In this document: positions 7,677 to 16,828 of the stretch, in pieces
How positions within the stretch are numbered: position 1 is the first letter of the stretch
Layout of the letters: the number at the start of each line of letters is the position of its first letter
Source of the DNA: JBGSQR01 sp964509295
Lineage (GTDB): Bacteria > Desulfobacterota > Desulfuromonadia > Geobacterales > Pseudopelobacteraceae
Assembly: GCA_964509295.1 (NCBI GenBank)
Contig: CAZDWS010000006.1
Coordinates: 1-64,000, forward strand
Direction: 5' to 3'
Length of the DNA: 64,000 bases
The notes under the pieces: generated by a model
Database searches by the model: none
Told to the model about the DNA's origin: nothing
The model's input: only the letters and a program-made list of their open reading frames with translations
Position numbers and translations under genes: made by a program

Positions 7677-9332
7677 TTACATTAGCAACTCATGCATGGC
7701 CTTGCTTAGTTCATCCAGTCGGAACGGTTTGCTGAGTACCCCTTGGAAGCCGTAATCAACAAAATGGGCCATGACAGGGTCATAGGAGTAACCGCTGCAG
7801 GCAATTGCTTTTATGTGCGGATCGATCTCCATAAGCTGCTTAATTACGTCTTTCCCTCCAATGCCACCCGGGATAGTCAGGTCAAGGATTACAGCAGCAA
7901 AATCCCTCCCGTACTCTTTTTCTTTCACGAATATTGTGATGGCCTCAGAACCATTTTGTGCACATTCGACGGTGTAGCCGAGTTTTTCCAGTAATGCTTT
8001 AGCGGTATTCCTGATCATTTCCTCGTCATCCATAATCAGGATACGACCGCTGCCCCTGTAAATTGTATTTTTGATGTCTGAAACCACTTCATCTGTATGA
8101 TCCAAAGCCGGAAGCGAGAAAATGAAAGTACTGCCCTTGCCTAAAGTCGATGTGACCCTGATCTTGCCGCCATGTTTCTTGATAATGGAGTAGCAGGTTG
8201 CCAATCCGAGCCCGCTGCCATGTTTTTTTGTCGTAAAGTAGGGATCAAATATTTTGGGCAGATGTTCGTCGGAGATACCGGTTCCGGTGTCACTTACTGA
8301 GATTCTCACAAACTTTTTGTTATTGTATGCACTGGTGATATTTTCTGCTTTTATGGTTATTAAGCCTCCTTCCGGCATGAAGTGAACTGCGTTAAGCATG
8401 AGATTATGGATGACCTGGACAAGCTGCCCTTCATCTGCTTCTACCAGCCAGATGTCGTCGTCGATTGAGATTTCACATTTGGCATTGGAACCGAGCAGGG
8501 CAAAACCGGTTGCTTCCCTGAGTATGGAGCGGATACTGATAACTTTCTTCATCGGCTCACCGCCTTTGGCAAAGGTCAGAAGCTGCTTGGCCAGGCTTTT
8601 AGCCCGGTCAACCGCTTTTTCCGCATCTTCCAGGCGGTCAGCGACTTGATCCGGTTCGTTTGGGTGAAGGCGCGCCAGTGAGATGTTACCAAGGATGGCG
8701 GCCAGAATATTGTTGAAGTCATGGGCGATACCGCCGGCCAGAACCCCGACAGACTCAATTTTCTGAGTTTTCAACATCTCCTGTCTGGCTTGCCAGAGTT
8801 CGTTGATGTCTTCCAGCACAATCCAGCATTCGCCATTCTGATCAGGAGTTGCCTGCAGATGTGCCCAGAATGATGAGCCGTCGGCCCGCACCATCCTCAT
8901 CTCCCAGGATTCGGCGATATTTGTTATCGATATTTTTTTGCGTTGCAGATAAAAGATATCCTGATCTTCGGAAAGTATGTAGCTGGAAAAGGCATGTTTG
9001 AGCAAATTAACACGCGCAACGCCCAGAAGAGTCGCTACGGTGAGATTGGCTTCCTGAATTATGCCCTGCTGATTGATTGTCAGATAGCCGACCGGTGCCA
9101 GATCATACAACTCAAGATAACGCCTTCTGGATGCTTCCAATTCATGTTGTGTGCGGCGCAACTCCTCATTTTGCATCTCCAGTTCGGCTTGATGAACCTT
9201 CAGCTCATGGAGCAGCTGGTGCATCTGGTCAGGAGACAGGGGTTCTTCCGTAAATGTGTTGTTATTTTTAACCTTATTTGCGGCCCTAAGTCGCAGCTCC
9301 TCTTCCGGATTTGAACCACTATTGGTTGTCAT
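7677..9332 (-). CDS. PAS hybrid histidine kinase with receiver domain
   Basis: Soluble hybrid kinase of 551 aa. It has an N-terminal LKVHQAELEMQNEELR helix and PAS (about 70-180), HisKA with LAGGIAHDFNN (His204), HATPase_c (DTGTGI, GSGLGLA) and a receiver (MDDEEM, Asp484 in AVILDLTIPGG, Lys in LSKPF). The CheB-CheR-PAS gene stops 23 nt upstream, so the two are probably one transcript. CheB-CheR-PAS proteins are often fused to a kinase; here the kinase is a separate adjacent gene. The receiver closely resembles that of the 1304-aa kinase at 42220-46134. Confidence 0.94.
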   Translation of the reverse strand: MTTNSGSNPEEELRLRAANKVKNNNTFTEEPLSPDQMHQLLHELKVHQAELEMQNEELRRTQHELEASRRRYLELYDLAPVGYLTINQQGIIQEANLTVATLLGVARVNLLKHAFSSYILSEDQDIFYLQRKKISITNIAESWEMRMVRADGSSFWAHLQATPDQNGECWIVLEDINELWQARQEMLKTQKIESVGVLAGGIAHDFNNILAAILGNISLARLHPNEPDQVADRLEDAEKAVDRAKSLAKQLLTFAKGGEPMKKVISIRSILREATGFALLGSNAKCEISIDDDIWLVEADEGQLVQVIHNLMLNAVHFMPEGGLITIKAENITSAYNNKKFVRISVSDTGTGISDEHLPKIFDPYFTTKKHGSGLGLATCYSIIKKHGGKIRVTSTLGKGSTFIFSLPALDHTDEVVSDIKNTIYRGSGRILIMDDEEMIRNTAKALLEKLGYTVECAQNGSEAITIFVKEKEYGRDFAAVILDLTIPGGIGGKDVIKQLMEIDPHIKAIACSGYSYDPVMAHFVDYGFQGVLSKPFRLDELSKAMHELLM

Positions 9333-9355
9333 TGGCTGATACCTTTTTACTGCGA

Positions 9356-12328
9356 TTATTCTGCCATTAGCCGTTCCCGCTCTGTTGTTGCGATAGCGTA
9401 GATCTGACCTGTTTTGTTCATCAGGGGGGTAGCGGTAAACCAGATATTAATAACATGGCCATCTTTGGTCAGTCGTTGTGTCTGTTTCGGTTCCAGTTCC
9501 TCGGTTTTATAAAGTTTTTGAATTTCTTTCAGTGCAGATTCTCGCAAATGTTCCGGGATTCTGTCCCGACAATTCAATACCAGAGCCTCTTTCTCACTCC
9601 ATCCGTACACTTTTTCCGCTGCAGGGTTCCAGGCTAAAATACGTCCTTCCAGATCTTGAACGGTAATGGCATCGTGGCTGTCACGTACTACCACAGCCAG
9701 GCGTTGTTCTGCTTCACGGGCCTTGATGATTTCCGTGACCTTGGTAAAGGTTATAACCGCGCCTTCGATCACGTTTTCAAGTGTGCGGTAGGGGCGGATG
9801 CAGAGCAGGAACCATAACCCGGAGTTGGCCTGAACATTGACTTCTCTGGGTATAAGGGTGTTAAGTACCTCCCGCGTGTCCTCCACCAGATTGTTGTAGT
9901 TGATCAGATTTGAAACAATATGTCCGATTGGCCGCCCCATATCAGATCGGATCAGATTGATAACGTTGGTGGCTGCAGGGGTAAACCGCTGTATGCAGAG
10001 CGAGTGATCTACAAAAATGGTACCTACTCCGGTGCCGGCCAACAGGTTGTTCATATCGTTATTGGCAGTTGAAAGTTCGATCACCTTGGACTGAAGTTCG
10101 GTGTTTACTGTTGCCAGCTCCTCATTTACCGATTGCAGCTCTTCCTTGGATGTTTCCAGCTCCTCGTTGGTTGATTGAAGCTCTTCGTTGATGGATTGCA
10201 TTTCCTCGTTTGAGGATTTGAGATCTTCATTGGATGTTTCCAGTTCTTCGATAATGCTCTGAAGATATTCTTCCTTGCCCTGCAATTCCCGCTTCAGGGC
10301 ATTAATCTGTGACAATGCTGTGACTTGATTATTATCAGCAGGGTCAGTAATTCCGACGGCTGCCTGCTGTTCCCTTGTAACTGCCGGGGCATCTTCCAGG
10401 ACCACCAGATACAGGTTCGGGGCAAAGTCCTGGTTTTCCGTCACCGGTTCTACGGTCAGATTTACATCCGTAAAATCGCCATTGGTTTTGACCTTCAGTC
10501 TTTGCCGGTAGACCGGCTCATTCTGGACAACCGCTTTGTGAAGAGCGGAAGTCAGATCGTAGCGGAGGCCTTCACGGGCTGTTTTCAGAATGTTATTCAC
10601 ACCGGCGTCACCGGCCGCCAGTTCCAGATAGCGGCCACTGCGACCATGCAGATAGATGATGTCTCCGCGTTTGTTTACAAGGGCGCTGACCGGGGTGAAT
10701 TTCCGTATCAGAAGTTGTTCCGTCAGTTCTCGCGGCGATAGTTTTCCTTCGACATGGGTTTTGCCCTGGTTCAGCCTGGTGGTAATGTTCTCTGCGGCAG
10801 ACAGTGAGAATCTTCCCAAGTCGGCGCCGCGAGTTGTTCCGGTGCCATCAATTCGGCAATACAGCTTTGATTGTCGTTCCATGGGTGAAAAAAGATCAGT
10901 AAAGTCGCCAATACTTTCCGAGGTGCCTAGAAATAAAATACCGCCAGGATTAAGTGCGTAATGAAACAGCGGGATCAGTTTTTTCTGGAGTTCGCTGTTC
11001 ATATAGATCATCAGATTGCGGCAACTGATCATGTCGATCTTGGAAAATGGCGGATCTCTGATTACATCATGTTTGGAAAATACCAACATGTCTCGGATGA
11101 CCTTATTAATCCGGTAATAATTACTATCCGGTTCCTGAATGAAAAAACGACTCAGCCGTTCAGTAGAAATGTCGCTGCTGATACTGGTTGGATAGATGCC
11201 GCTGCGGGCCTGTTCTATGGCGCGGTGGTCAATGTCGGTTGCGAAGATCTGTAGTTTGAAATTCAGTTTCAGTGCTTCCATCTGCTCCTGCAGCAGGATG
11301 GCGATGGAATAGGCTTCTTCACCGGTTGAACAGCCGCATGTCCAGACCCTGATAGTTGATCCGGCAGGTTTGTTGGCAAACAGGCGCGGGACCGCTTCGT
11401 TGGCAAGTACGGTAAAAGCATCAGGGTCGCGGAAGAAGTTTGTGACACCAATCAGCAAGTCATTGAAGAGTGCATTTACCTCGTTTGGATTTTGTTGCAA
11501 AAAGCGCACATAATCATCCAGCTGTTCCAACTGATGCACGAACATGCGCCGTTCAATCCTGCGAGAAATGGTGCTCTGTTTATAAAGTGAAAAATCATGT
11601 CCCGTTTGCGAGCGCAGTAGAACGGAGATCTTATGCAGTGAAACATCGGTACTGGGAGTGGCCGTGGAAAGCAGCCGGGTTCTATAATGGTGGGCGTGTG
11701 ATGCATAGGAAATCAACTGGGCAGGCATCTCGGCCGGCGGTAAAACATAATCCACCAGGCCGGTTGCTATGGCGCTGCGGGGCATGCCGTCAAACTCTGT
11801 AGATTCCGGAGTCTGAACCATGACCATGCCGCCTTCACCCTTGATGGCACGTAATCCCAGTGTGCCATCGCTGCCGGTTCCGGAAAGGATGATACAGATA
11901 GCTCTTTCATGCTGGTCCTGGGCCAGAGAACGGAAAAAATAGTCGATGGGCAGGCGTTGCCCGCGTGGCGAGGTCGGTTCCAGCAGTTGCAGTGTCCCAT
12001 TGTAAAAGGCCATATCCCGATTGGGAGGGATGATGTACACAGAGTCAGGCAGTACTGTAACACCGTCTACAACCTCATAAACCTGCATGCGGGTATAGCG
12101 CTTGATCAGATCGGTCAGAATGCTTTTGTGATCCGGTGCCAGGTGTTGCACCACTACAAAAGCAATGCCCGGGTTATTATCTGCCGGCATGGCGGAAAAT
12201 AAAGCTTCTAATGCCTGCAATCCGCCAGCCGAAGCGCCAATGCCTACTATAGGGAAGTTTGATGTGGTTGGCTTTGTGTGAGTTGCTGTCTTTTTATTGG
12301 CGTGAGTCTTATTCTTAATGGTGGTCAT
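9356..12328 (-). CDS. CheB-CheR fusion with C-terminal PAS domains
   Basis: A fusion of protein-glutamate methylesterase and methyltransferase with sensory domains, 990 aa. Numbered from the ATG at 12328: CheB catalytic domain about 27-205 with Ser in GIGASAGG, His in VVQHLAPDH and Asp in SGTGSDG. CheR N-terminal helices and SAM methyltransferase occupy about 235-480 (TNFFRDPDAF, VWTCGCSTGEEAYS, SCRNLMIYM). A long glutamate-rich coiled coil (about 640-720) follows, then two PAS domains. No CheA, CheW or receptor genes lie in the window, so the target is unknown. GGAG 6 nt upstream favours 12328 over the in-frame ATG at 12376. The protein ends at a PAS domain, and a PAS hybrid kinase follows 23 nt later. 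Confidence 0.93.
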   Translation of the reverse strand: MTTIKNKTHANKKTATHTKPTTSNFPIVGIGASAGGLQALEALFSAMPADNNPGIAFVVVQHLAPDHKSILTDLIKRYTRMQVYEVVDGVTVLPDSVYIIPPNRDMAFYNGTLQLLEPTSPRGQRLPIDYFFRSLAQDQHERAICIILSGTGSDGTLGLRAIKGEGGMVMVQTPESTEFDGMPRSAIATGLVDYVLPPAEMPAQLISYASHAHHYRTRLLSTATPSTDVSLHKISVLLRSQTGHDFSLYKQSTISRRIERRMFVHQLEQLDDYVRFLQQNPNEVNALFNDLLIGVTNFFRDPDAFTVLANEAVPRLFANKPAGSTIRVWTCGCSTGEEAYSIAILLQEQMEALKLNFKLQIFATDIDHRAIEQARSGIYPTSISSDISTERLSRFFIQEPDSNYYRINKVIRDMLVFSKHDVIRDPPFSKIDMISCRNLMIYMNSELQKKLIPLFHYALNPGGILFLGTSESIGDFTDLFSPMERQSKLYCRIDGTGTTRGADLGRFSLSAAENITTRLNQGKTHVEGKLSPRELTEQLLIRKFTPVSALVNKRGDIIYLHGRSGRYLELAAGDAGVNNILKTAREGLRYDLTSALHKAVVQNEPVYRQRLKVKTNGDFTDVNLTVEPVTENQDFAPNLYLVVLEDAPAVTREQQAAVGITDPADNNQVTALSQINALKRELQGKEEYLQSIIEELETSNEDLKSSNEEMQSINEELQSTNEELETSKEELQSVNEELATVNTELQSKVIELSTANNDMNNLLAGTGVGTIFVDHSLCIQRFTPAATNVINLIRSDMGRPIGHIVSNLINYNNLVEDTREVLNTLIPREVNVQANSGLWFLLCIRPYRTLENVIEGAVITFTKVTEIIKAREAEQRLAVVVRDSHDAITVQDLEGRILAWNPAAEKVYGWSEKEALVLNCRDRIPEHLRESALKEIQKLYKTEELEPKQTQRLTKDGHVINIWFTATPLMNKTGQIYAIATTERERLMAE

Positions 12329-12468
12329 GTTGGTCTCCATGACAAACATATAAATCAATAAAACGGTAAAATCCATAATATATTGATAGTGTTACAAGCT
12401 ATTTGCCTAAACTGCTGACAAAGCCAGAACTGCTTACAGGGGTGCAAAATTTCAAAGAACCGTTGTCA

Positions 12469-13020
12469 TTAAAAAGTATAGCTAATTCCCAGCATGTGCA
12501 TATCCATACCGGGGTTGGGAGTATGTGGTGAATACATTAAGTGTCCATTTGAAATGTGCTGGATGCGGTATCCGATCTTCAAGCCGTTGTCAAAGCGATA
12601 ATTGACACCCAGGAATGCTCCGAATTGAAGGATGCTTCCGAAATCCAGGCCGCCGAAATGACGTCTGTCCAGAAAGTTTGCATTAATTCCCAGGTCAGTT
12701 GATAAACCGGTTCCTTTTTTGTCAAGACTGATTGCTGTGCCAACCGATCCGATAAAACCGGATTCTCTTTTGTTGACAAGAGCCCCAAGAGAGGTATTCA
12801 ATTGCGAAGTTACGCCCCAACCGGATGAATGTCGCCAGTCCCAAGGCAGTCCATATACCGCAAATATTTCGTACTGTCGAAAGTAGTATTGCTTGGAACT
12901 TACTTGAAGTCCCATTCTTGTACCGACTTCATTCCATCCGGACTCTGCCGGAAAACCGGGAACCGGAGTCAGGCACATGAGTAAAAAGATGAGTAGAACT
13001 TTTGAGATGAAAGTTTGCAT
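12469..13020 (-). CDS. pagL: Lipid A 3-O-deacylase (PagL-like acyloxyacyl hydrolase)
   Basis: Outer-membrane beta-barrel enzyme that removes the 3-linked acyl chain of lipid A. It has a signal peptide (1-25, ending GFPAES), alternating strand pattern through the body, and the family signature RIQHISNGH holding the catalytic His and Ser. This is followed by PNPGMDMH and a C-terminal aromatic residue (SYTF) as in barrel proteins. At 183 aa it is normal for the family. It is monocistronic by spacing. The symbol is by family resemblance; position specificity is inferred. Confidence 0.85.
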   Translation of the reverse strand: MQTFISKVLLIFLLMCLTPVPGFPAESGWNEVGTRMGLQVSSKQYYFRQYEIFAVYGLPWDWRHSSGWGVTSQLNTSLGALVNKRESGFIGSVGTAISLDKKGTGLSTDLGINANFLDRRHFGGLDFGSILQFGAFLGVNYRFDNGLKIGYRIQHISNGHLMYSPHTPNPGMDMHMLGISYTF

Positions 13021-13174
13021 ATTGATAACCTCTTAAATAATAGCTTAGCATATCAGCTGATTATCTGGATGTTCTCTGTTGTTAGTACATATTTAATTTT
13101 ATACAGTAGTTAAAGGATTTCAAGTCACAAGAGAAGTTTTTTTAACTGATATGCTTGCACTTTTATCACAAACC

Positions 13175-13993
13175 TCATGGCAACAGGCCGTACTCCCTTA
13201 AAATCAAATTGATTGACTTGTAAAATTCGTTCCAGTCAGGCGGACAGTCATTGTGATCGCAAGGTAATTCAATCAACCTGGCGTTAACGGACAGATGCTG
13301 CAATGTCCGGCTGTGTTCCGGCGGTATGGTGGTATCTCTGTTGCCGTGAAAGAGCAGGACCGGCTTTTGATAGGCGGCTACAACTTTGCTGTTGTCGAAT
13401 ACGTCCCTGACCAGAAAGCTCGGCAGGAGTGAGCTGCGGGCAAATGTCCTGGTAGAGCTGAATGCCGACAGCAGGATCAATGCCGCACTCGGGCGCCGGG
13501 CGGCCAGAGCGCAGGCAGCTCCACCGCCAAGTGATCGTCCGAAGATGATTATCCGCTGCGGATCCACCTCCTCGCGCTTCAGCACGGCGTCATAGGCGGC
13601 GACCGCCGTATCTGTAATGCTTTCTTCACTAGGGCTTCCCGGAGAACGGCCAAAGCCGGGGTACTCCACCAGCAGAATACCCATTCCCTGCTTGCGGAAA
13701 CCTTCAAACTGGTTAGGTAGATTATCGATGACTTCGCCATTCCCGTGAAAAAAAATCACCAGCGGTCGCTGCTCACCAGGCTTTAGTTTTAACGGCGGCA
13801 TGAGCCATGCTTCGTTTTTCCCAGCGGCGGTTGTAAATTGTAACGTTTGTATGCCGATTGGTGCCGTTCCTCTGGTCTTGATATAGCGTCCAGGGTACAT
13901 TAACTGGCGCTGCACCAGAAACATCAGCAGGGCATAACCAATATAGGCAAATATGGCAAGCATGAAAAATCTGGGTAAATACTTGAAGGGCAT
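13175..13993 (-). CDS. Membrane-anchored alpha/beta hydrolase (YfhR/BEM46-like)
   Basis: Serine hydrolase of 272 aa with one N-terminal membrane segment (about 8-25). It shows the oxyanion motif FFHGNGE, nucleophile elbow GRSLGG, the acid in LFHGNRDTTIP and a C-terminal His in LPCDHNDCP. This is the architecture of the BEM46/ABHD13/YfhR group, whose substrates are mostly unknown. The start has no good ribosome site. It is 83 nt downstream of the DUF2784 gene on the same strand. Confidence 0.85.
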   Translation of the reverse strand: MPFKYLPRFFMLAIFAYIGYALLMFLVQRQLMYPGRYIKTRGTAPIGIQTLQFTTAAGKNEAWLMPPLKLKPGEQRPLVIFFHGNGEVIDNLPNQFEGFRKQGMGILLVEYPGFGRSPGSPSEESITDTAVAAYDAVLKREEVDPQRIIIFGRSLGGGAACALAARRPSAALILLSAFSSTRTFARSSLLPSFLVRDVFDNSKVVAAYQKPVLLFHGNRDTTIPPEHSRTLQHLSVNARLIELPCDHNDCPPDWNEFYKSINLILREYGLLP

Positions 13994-14076
13994 GGTTTTT
14001 GTCCATTAAAGTCGGGATCTTCGCTAGCTTTGGGTCTGGCAGGGCGAGAGTGGTGTGTACCGAATTAAATTGTCTT

Positions 14077-14430
14077 TCAATTTGTGTCCCGATCTCTCCA
14101 TAGATGGGCATAAACAGCCAGATTGAGCAGGATTGCCGATATGCCGAGTACTATTTGTGCGTGGCGAGTCAAACCGAGCGGGTAGAGGATCGGTTCAATA
14201 TAGTGTTGAATAAAGGTACCGCTATAGCCAGATTCTCCGCTCTTTCTACGGAGATAGACTTCCAGGTAAGTAAGTGGGCATATCTCTCCGCTTAATTCGA
14301 TTATTGCTCCCCAGGTAACAGCAGGCAGATGTAGCCATGCAAGGCGATGCCAACGCAAAACCGCTATTCCACCTAAAAATACGAAAAGTACAAAAGCTGC
14401 GTGAAGGACAACTATCATGTCTGCTACCAT
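14077..14430 (-). CDS. DUF2784 family membrane protein
   Basis: A 117-aa protein with three or four hydrophobic segments and the family's typical features: MIVVLHAAFVLFVFLGG at the start, then an invariant-looking ICPLTYLE and a YIEPILYPLG segment before the last helix. The function of this family is not known. GGAG lies about 8 nt upstream of the ATG. It is probably co-transcribed with the hydrolase downstream. Confidence 0.85.
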   Translation of the reverse strand: MVADMIVVLHAAFVLFVFLGGIAVLRWHRLAWLHLPAVTWGAIIELSGEICPLTYLEVYLRRKSGESGYSGTFIQHYIEPILYPLGLTRHAQIVLGISAILLNLAVYAHLWRDRDTN

Positions 14431-14501
14431 GCGGTCGCTCCGATCAGCTGCTTTCTGATCATTGTCTCATGCCGGGGATCAAACCTGCATTGTTTGAAGT
14501 T

Positions 14502-14570
14502 TATCATGCTAGATGATAGCGCATTATGATCAATGCACAACTGCCTGAAATTATGATACTATGCGATGAT
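14502..14570. promoter_or_regulatory. Clustered TTATCAT-type half sites in a divergent intergenic region
   Basis: TATCAT-N5-ATGATA (14502-14518) is a perfect dyad. A second related block around 14551-14571, read on the minus strand, begins TTATCATCGCATAG. The spacing and position between the divergent DUF2784 and desaturase genes would fit a regulator site. The regulator is unknown. Confidence 0.3.
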
Positions 14571-14665
14571 AAAATTGTATTGATCTGATTTTGCTTTTGA
14601 TGGTAATTCATGGTGTCCTGAAGTGGTGGTCAAGTCGGTTTTTCACATATGATTGAGAGGTTTTG

Positions 14666-15385
14666 ATGTTGAAGCTGTCGCAAAAACAGAAACAATTCAA
14701 TGCCGCCATGGAGCTCTTTAATTCAAAGAGTATCTACAGGCGGATCGGGACACTTGTCTCAATAATTAATATCTCCCTGCAGATTTATCTCCTCTGGCTC
14801 GTGTGGCCATATTCAATCGGTACCGGTCTGCAGCTGGTTGCGTTACTGATTGCATATTTGCTGACTGATTTTATCAATGGCCTGGTTCACATGTATATGG
14901 ATAACAATGAAAATTATGAATCTCTGGCTGGTCCGTTGGTTGCCAATTTTCACATGCACCACAAGATTCCCCAGTATCGGAAACATAATCTGCTGGTTGT
15001 GTACTTCAATGAGACAGGGTCAAAGATCTGGCTGATAGGCTATCTGCTTGTTGTGGCCCTACTGATGCATTATTCCGCTGCCGCCCCGATTACGCTTTAT
15101 ATTTTGGTTTACATCGGCATTCTCTCTTCCTTGGCAGAGGTTTCACATTATCTTTGTCATACATCCACTTCACAGTTGGTAGTTGTGCTGGGAAATATGG
15201 GGCTGCTTTTGTCAAAGCGGCACCATGCCAGTCATCATCTGAATGATAATAACGGATATGCGTTTCTGAATGGCTTTACCGATCCGCCGCTGGATCTGAT
15301 CGCAAAAAAGTTCTGTAAAGGTTATAAAAAACATACCGACCTGCATTTTGCCTGCTATGAAGTTCAGGATGCAGAAAGCCGTTAA
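14666..15385 (+). CDS. Kua/TMEM189/CarF-like lipid desaturase domain protein
   Basis: Integral membrane protein of 239 aa with four or five hydrophobic helices and the histidine clusters of the lipid desaturase domain family. These are DFINGLVHMYMD, NFHMHHKIP, EVSHYLCH and KRHHASHH followed by N-x3-YAFLNGFTDPPLD. CarF/PEDS1 members of this family make the vinyl-ether bond of plasmalogens using O2. The histidine pattern is retained here, but the loops differ, so the substrate is uncertain. The ATG at 14666 follows GAGAGG; a TTG at 14663 is in frame. A nitroreductase gene begins 27 nt downstream and a zinc-ribbon gene after that, suggesting an operon. Confidence 0.72.
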   Translation: MLKLSQKQKQFNAAMELFNSKSIYRRIGTLVSIINISLQIYLLWLVWPYSIGTGLQLVALLIAYLLTDFINGLVHMYMDNNENYESLAGPLVANFHMHHKIPQYRKHNLLVVYFNETGSKIWLIGYLLVVALLMHYSAAAPITLYILVYIGILSSLAEVSHYLCHTSTSQLVVVLGNMGLLLSKRHHASHHLNDNNGYAFLNGFTDPPLDLIAKKFCKGYKKHTDLHFACYEVQDAESR

Positions 15386-15412
15386 CAGGAAGTACTAACC
15401 AGGGGGGCAAAA

Positions 15413-15985
15413 ATGTTAAAAAAACTCGTTGAAGCAAATCGCAGCTATCGTCGTTTTTATCAAGATGTACCGATTGCCAGAGAAACACTGATTGAGCTGA
15501 TTGAGTTGGCGCGCCTGTCCTCTACCGGTGCCAACCTGCAACCGCTCAAATATATTGTTTCCGCTGATCCGGTCCGCAACGCCCTGATCTATCCAAGCCT
15601 GAAATGGGCCGGTTATCTGAAAGAGTGGGATGGCCCGTTGGAAGGCGAACGTCCGGCCGGATACATTACTATATTGCTGGACCATTCAATCAGCAAAAAA
15701 ACGATCTGTGACCAGGGCATCGCAGCCCAGAGTATCCTTCTGGGAGCTGTTGAACGCGGTTTCGGCGGTTGCATGATCGGAAACATCGACAGGGATGAAC
15801 TTTGTAAAACACTGGCTATCGGTGAGCAGTATGAGGTGCTTCTGGTAATCGCGCTTGGCAAGCCTAAAGAAATTGTTAAACTTGTACCGCTGGGGTCAGA
15901 TGGTGACGTGAAATACTATCGTGATGCGGAAGGCATTCATTATGTGCCCAAGCGGAGCCTTAGTGACCTGATTTTTGAGCCATAG
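15413..15985 (+). CDS. Nitroreductase family protein
   Basis: FMN-dependent NAD(P)H oxidoreductase fold, 190 aa. The conserved FMN-binding start is NRSYRRFYQD, with ARLSSTGANLQPLKYIV, the central DQGIAAQSILLGAVERGFGGCMIG, and IALGKPKE near the end. It is the second gene of the probable desaturase operon, with AGGGGGG-type ribosome site upstream of 15413. The substrate cannot be read from sequence. Confidence 0.9.
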   Translation: MLKKLVEANRSYRRFYQDVPIARETLIELIELARLSSTGANLQPLKYIVSADPVRNALIYPSLKWAGYLKEWDGPLEGERPAGYITILLDHSISKKTICDQGIAAQSILLGAVERGFGGCMIGNIDRDELCKTLAIGEQYEVLLVIALGKPKEIVKLVPLGSDGDVKYYRDAEGIHYVPKRSLSDLIFEP

Positions 15986-16032
15986 TCACTGCGGAATGCA
16001 TATTTACCCCAGTAAAGAAAGGAGATTTACCA

Positions 16033-16650
16033 ATGGCTGAAGCAGTTTCGTTCTGGCTTGATAACAAAATGTCCTCAGGAATCAAGGTTGCTGAAGCCGG
16101 TAGTCAGACACTGGTCTCCTATCGTGATAAGTTCTATGTGGTGGAAAAAGGATCGGCCTTGATGAAGGGAAGCAAGCCGCTGCACTATTCAAAATCCTCT
16201 ATCCCCACAATCTGGCGAAAGGTGATGGCCGGCAAAACCGTTCATGATTCCGCTTTTAATCCTCCCGATGACGATAATATGCCGGTTGCGACTGCCACCA
16301 AAAAGGAGCGGGTGAAAGCGAAAAAGATTGAGCAGGCTGTTGCTGAAATAGTTGAACCAACACCCCTTGAGGTTGTACCAGTTCTGTCGGAGGTAAATAT
16401 GACAGCCAAATCCAAGTCTGCAGAAGAACCAAAGCCGCTTAGAAGTGTTAAAAAAGCAGAGGTCAAACCTGCTGGCCAGCCGACAGTTGTTACCGTCTGC
16501 CCATACTGCAGCCACAAACATGATGTGCTGCTTGATAAGGGTAAAAACGGCAAAGCCTTTCTGATGAGTTGCAGCAGATGCAGCAAAGAGTTTGCCGTAA
16601 GATTTATGCCGGTCACGGTTTATCAGGCTCAAGTTGCTGCGTTTTCTTAA
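16033..16650 (+). CDS. Hypothetical protein with C-terminal zinc ribbon
   Basis: A 205-aa protein not recognised as a whole. Residues 1-75 form a compact N-terminal module (SFWLDNKMSSGIKVAEAG and on to SIPTIWRKVMAG). Residues 80-150 are a low-complexity Lys/Glu/Pro/Val-rich linker. The C-terminus has VCPYCSHKHD and SCSRCSKEF, a four-cysteine zinc ribbon of the type found in RNA or protein scaffolds. SD AAAGGAG precedes the ATG. It is third in the probable desaturase-nitroreductase operon and ends at a weak terminator. Confidence 0.75.
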   Translation: MAEAVSFWLDNKMSSGIKVAEAGSQTLVSYRDKFYVVEKGSALMKGSKPLHYSKSSIPTIWRKVMAGKTVHDSAFNPPDDDNMPVATATKKERVKAKKIEQAVAEIVEPTPLEVVPVLSEVNMTAKSKSAEEPKPLRSVKKAEVKPAGQPTVVTVCPYCSHKHDVLLDKGKNGKAFLMSCSRCSKEFAVRFMPVTVYQAQVAAFS

Positions 16651-16676
16651 AGGTTGATTGTTTCGACAACCACCAG

Positions 16677-16715
16677 GCCGCTCATGCCGATAAAAAGGGC
16701 GGAGCGGCTTTGTTG
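16677..16715 (+). terminator. Weak terminator-like hairpin
   Basis: GCCGCTC (16677-16683) pairs with GAGCGGC (16702-16708), followed by TTTGTTGT. It is located just after the zinc-ribbon gene. Confidence 0.45.
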
Positions 16716-16828
16716 TATTCCGGTTTTTTGGGTCGGTCAAACTATACAAATCATATTTGCCTGTTAATATAGAATTAAAGAACAAGCTTATGAATTCAGA
16801 CGGATTTCATGATTATTTGGAGATGGCA

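Noticed and set aside
9356..12328. The CheB-CheR gene as part of a full chemotaxis operon
   Set aside because: No CheA, CheW, CheY-only or methyl-accepting receptor gene is found on either side within the window.
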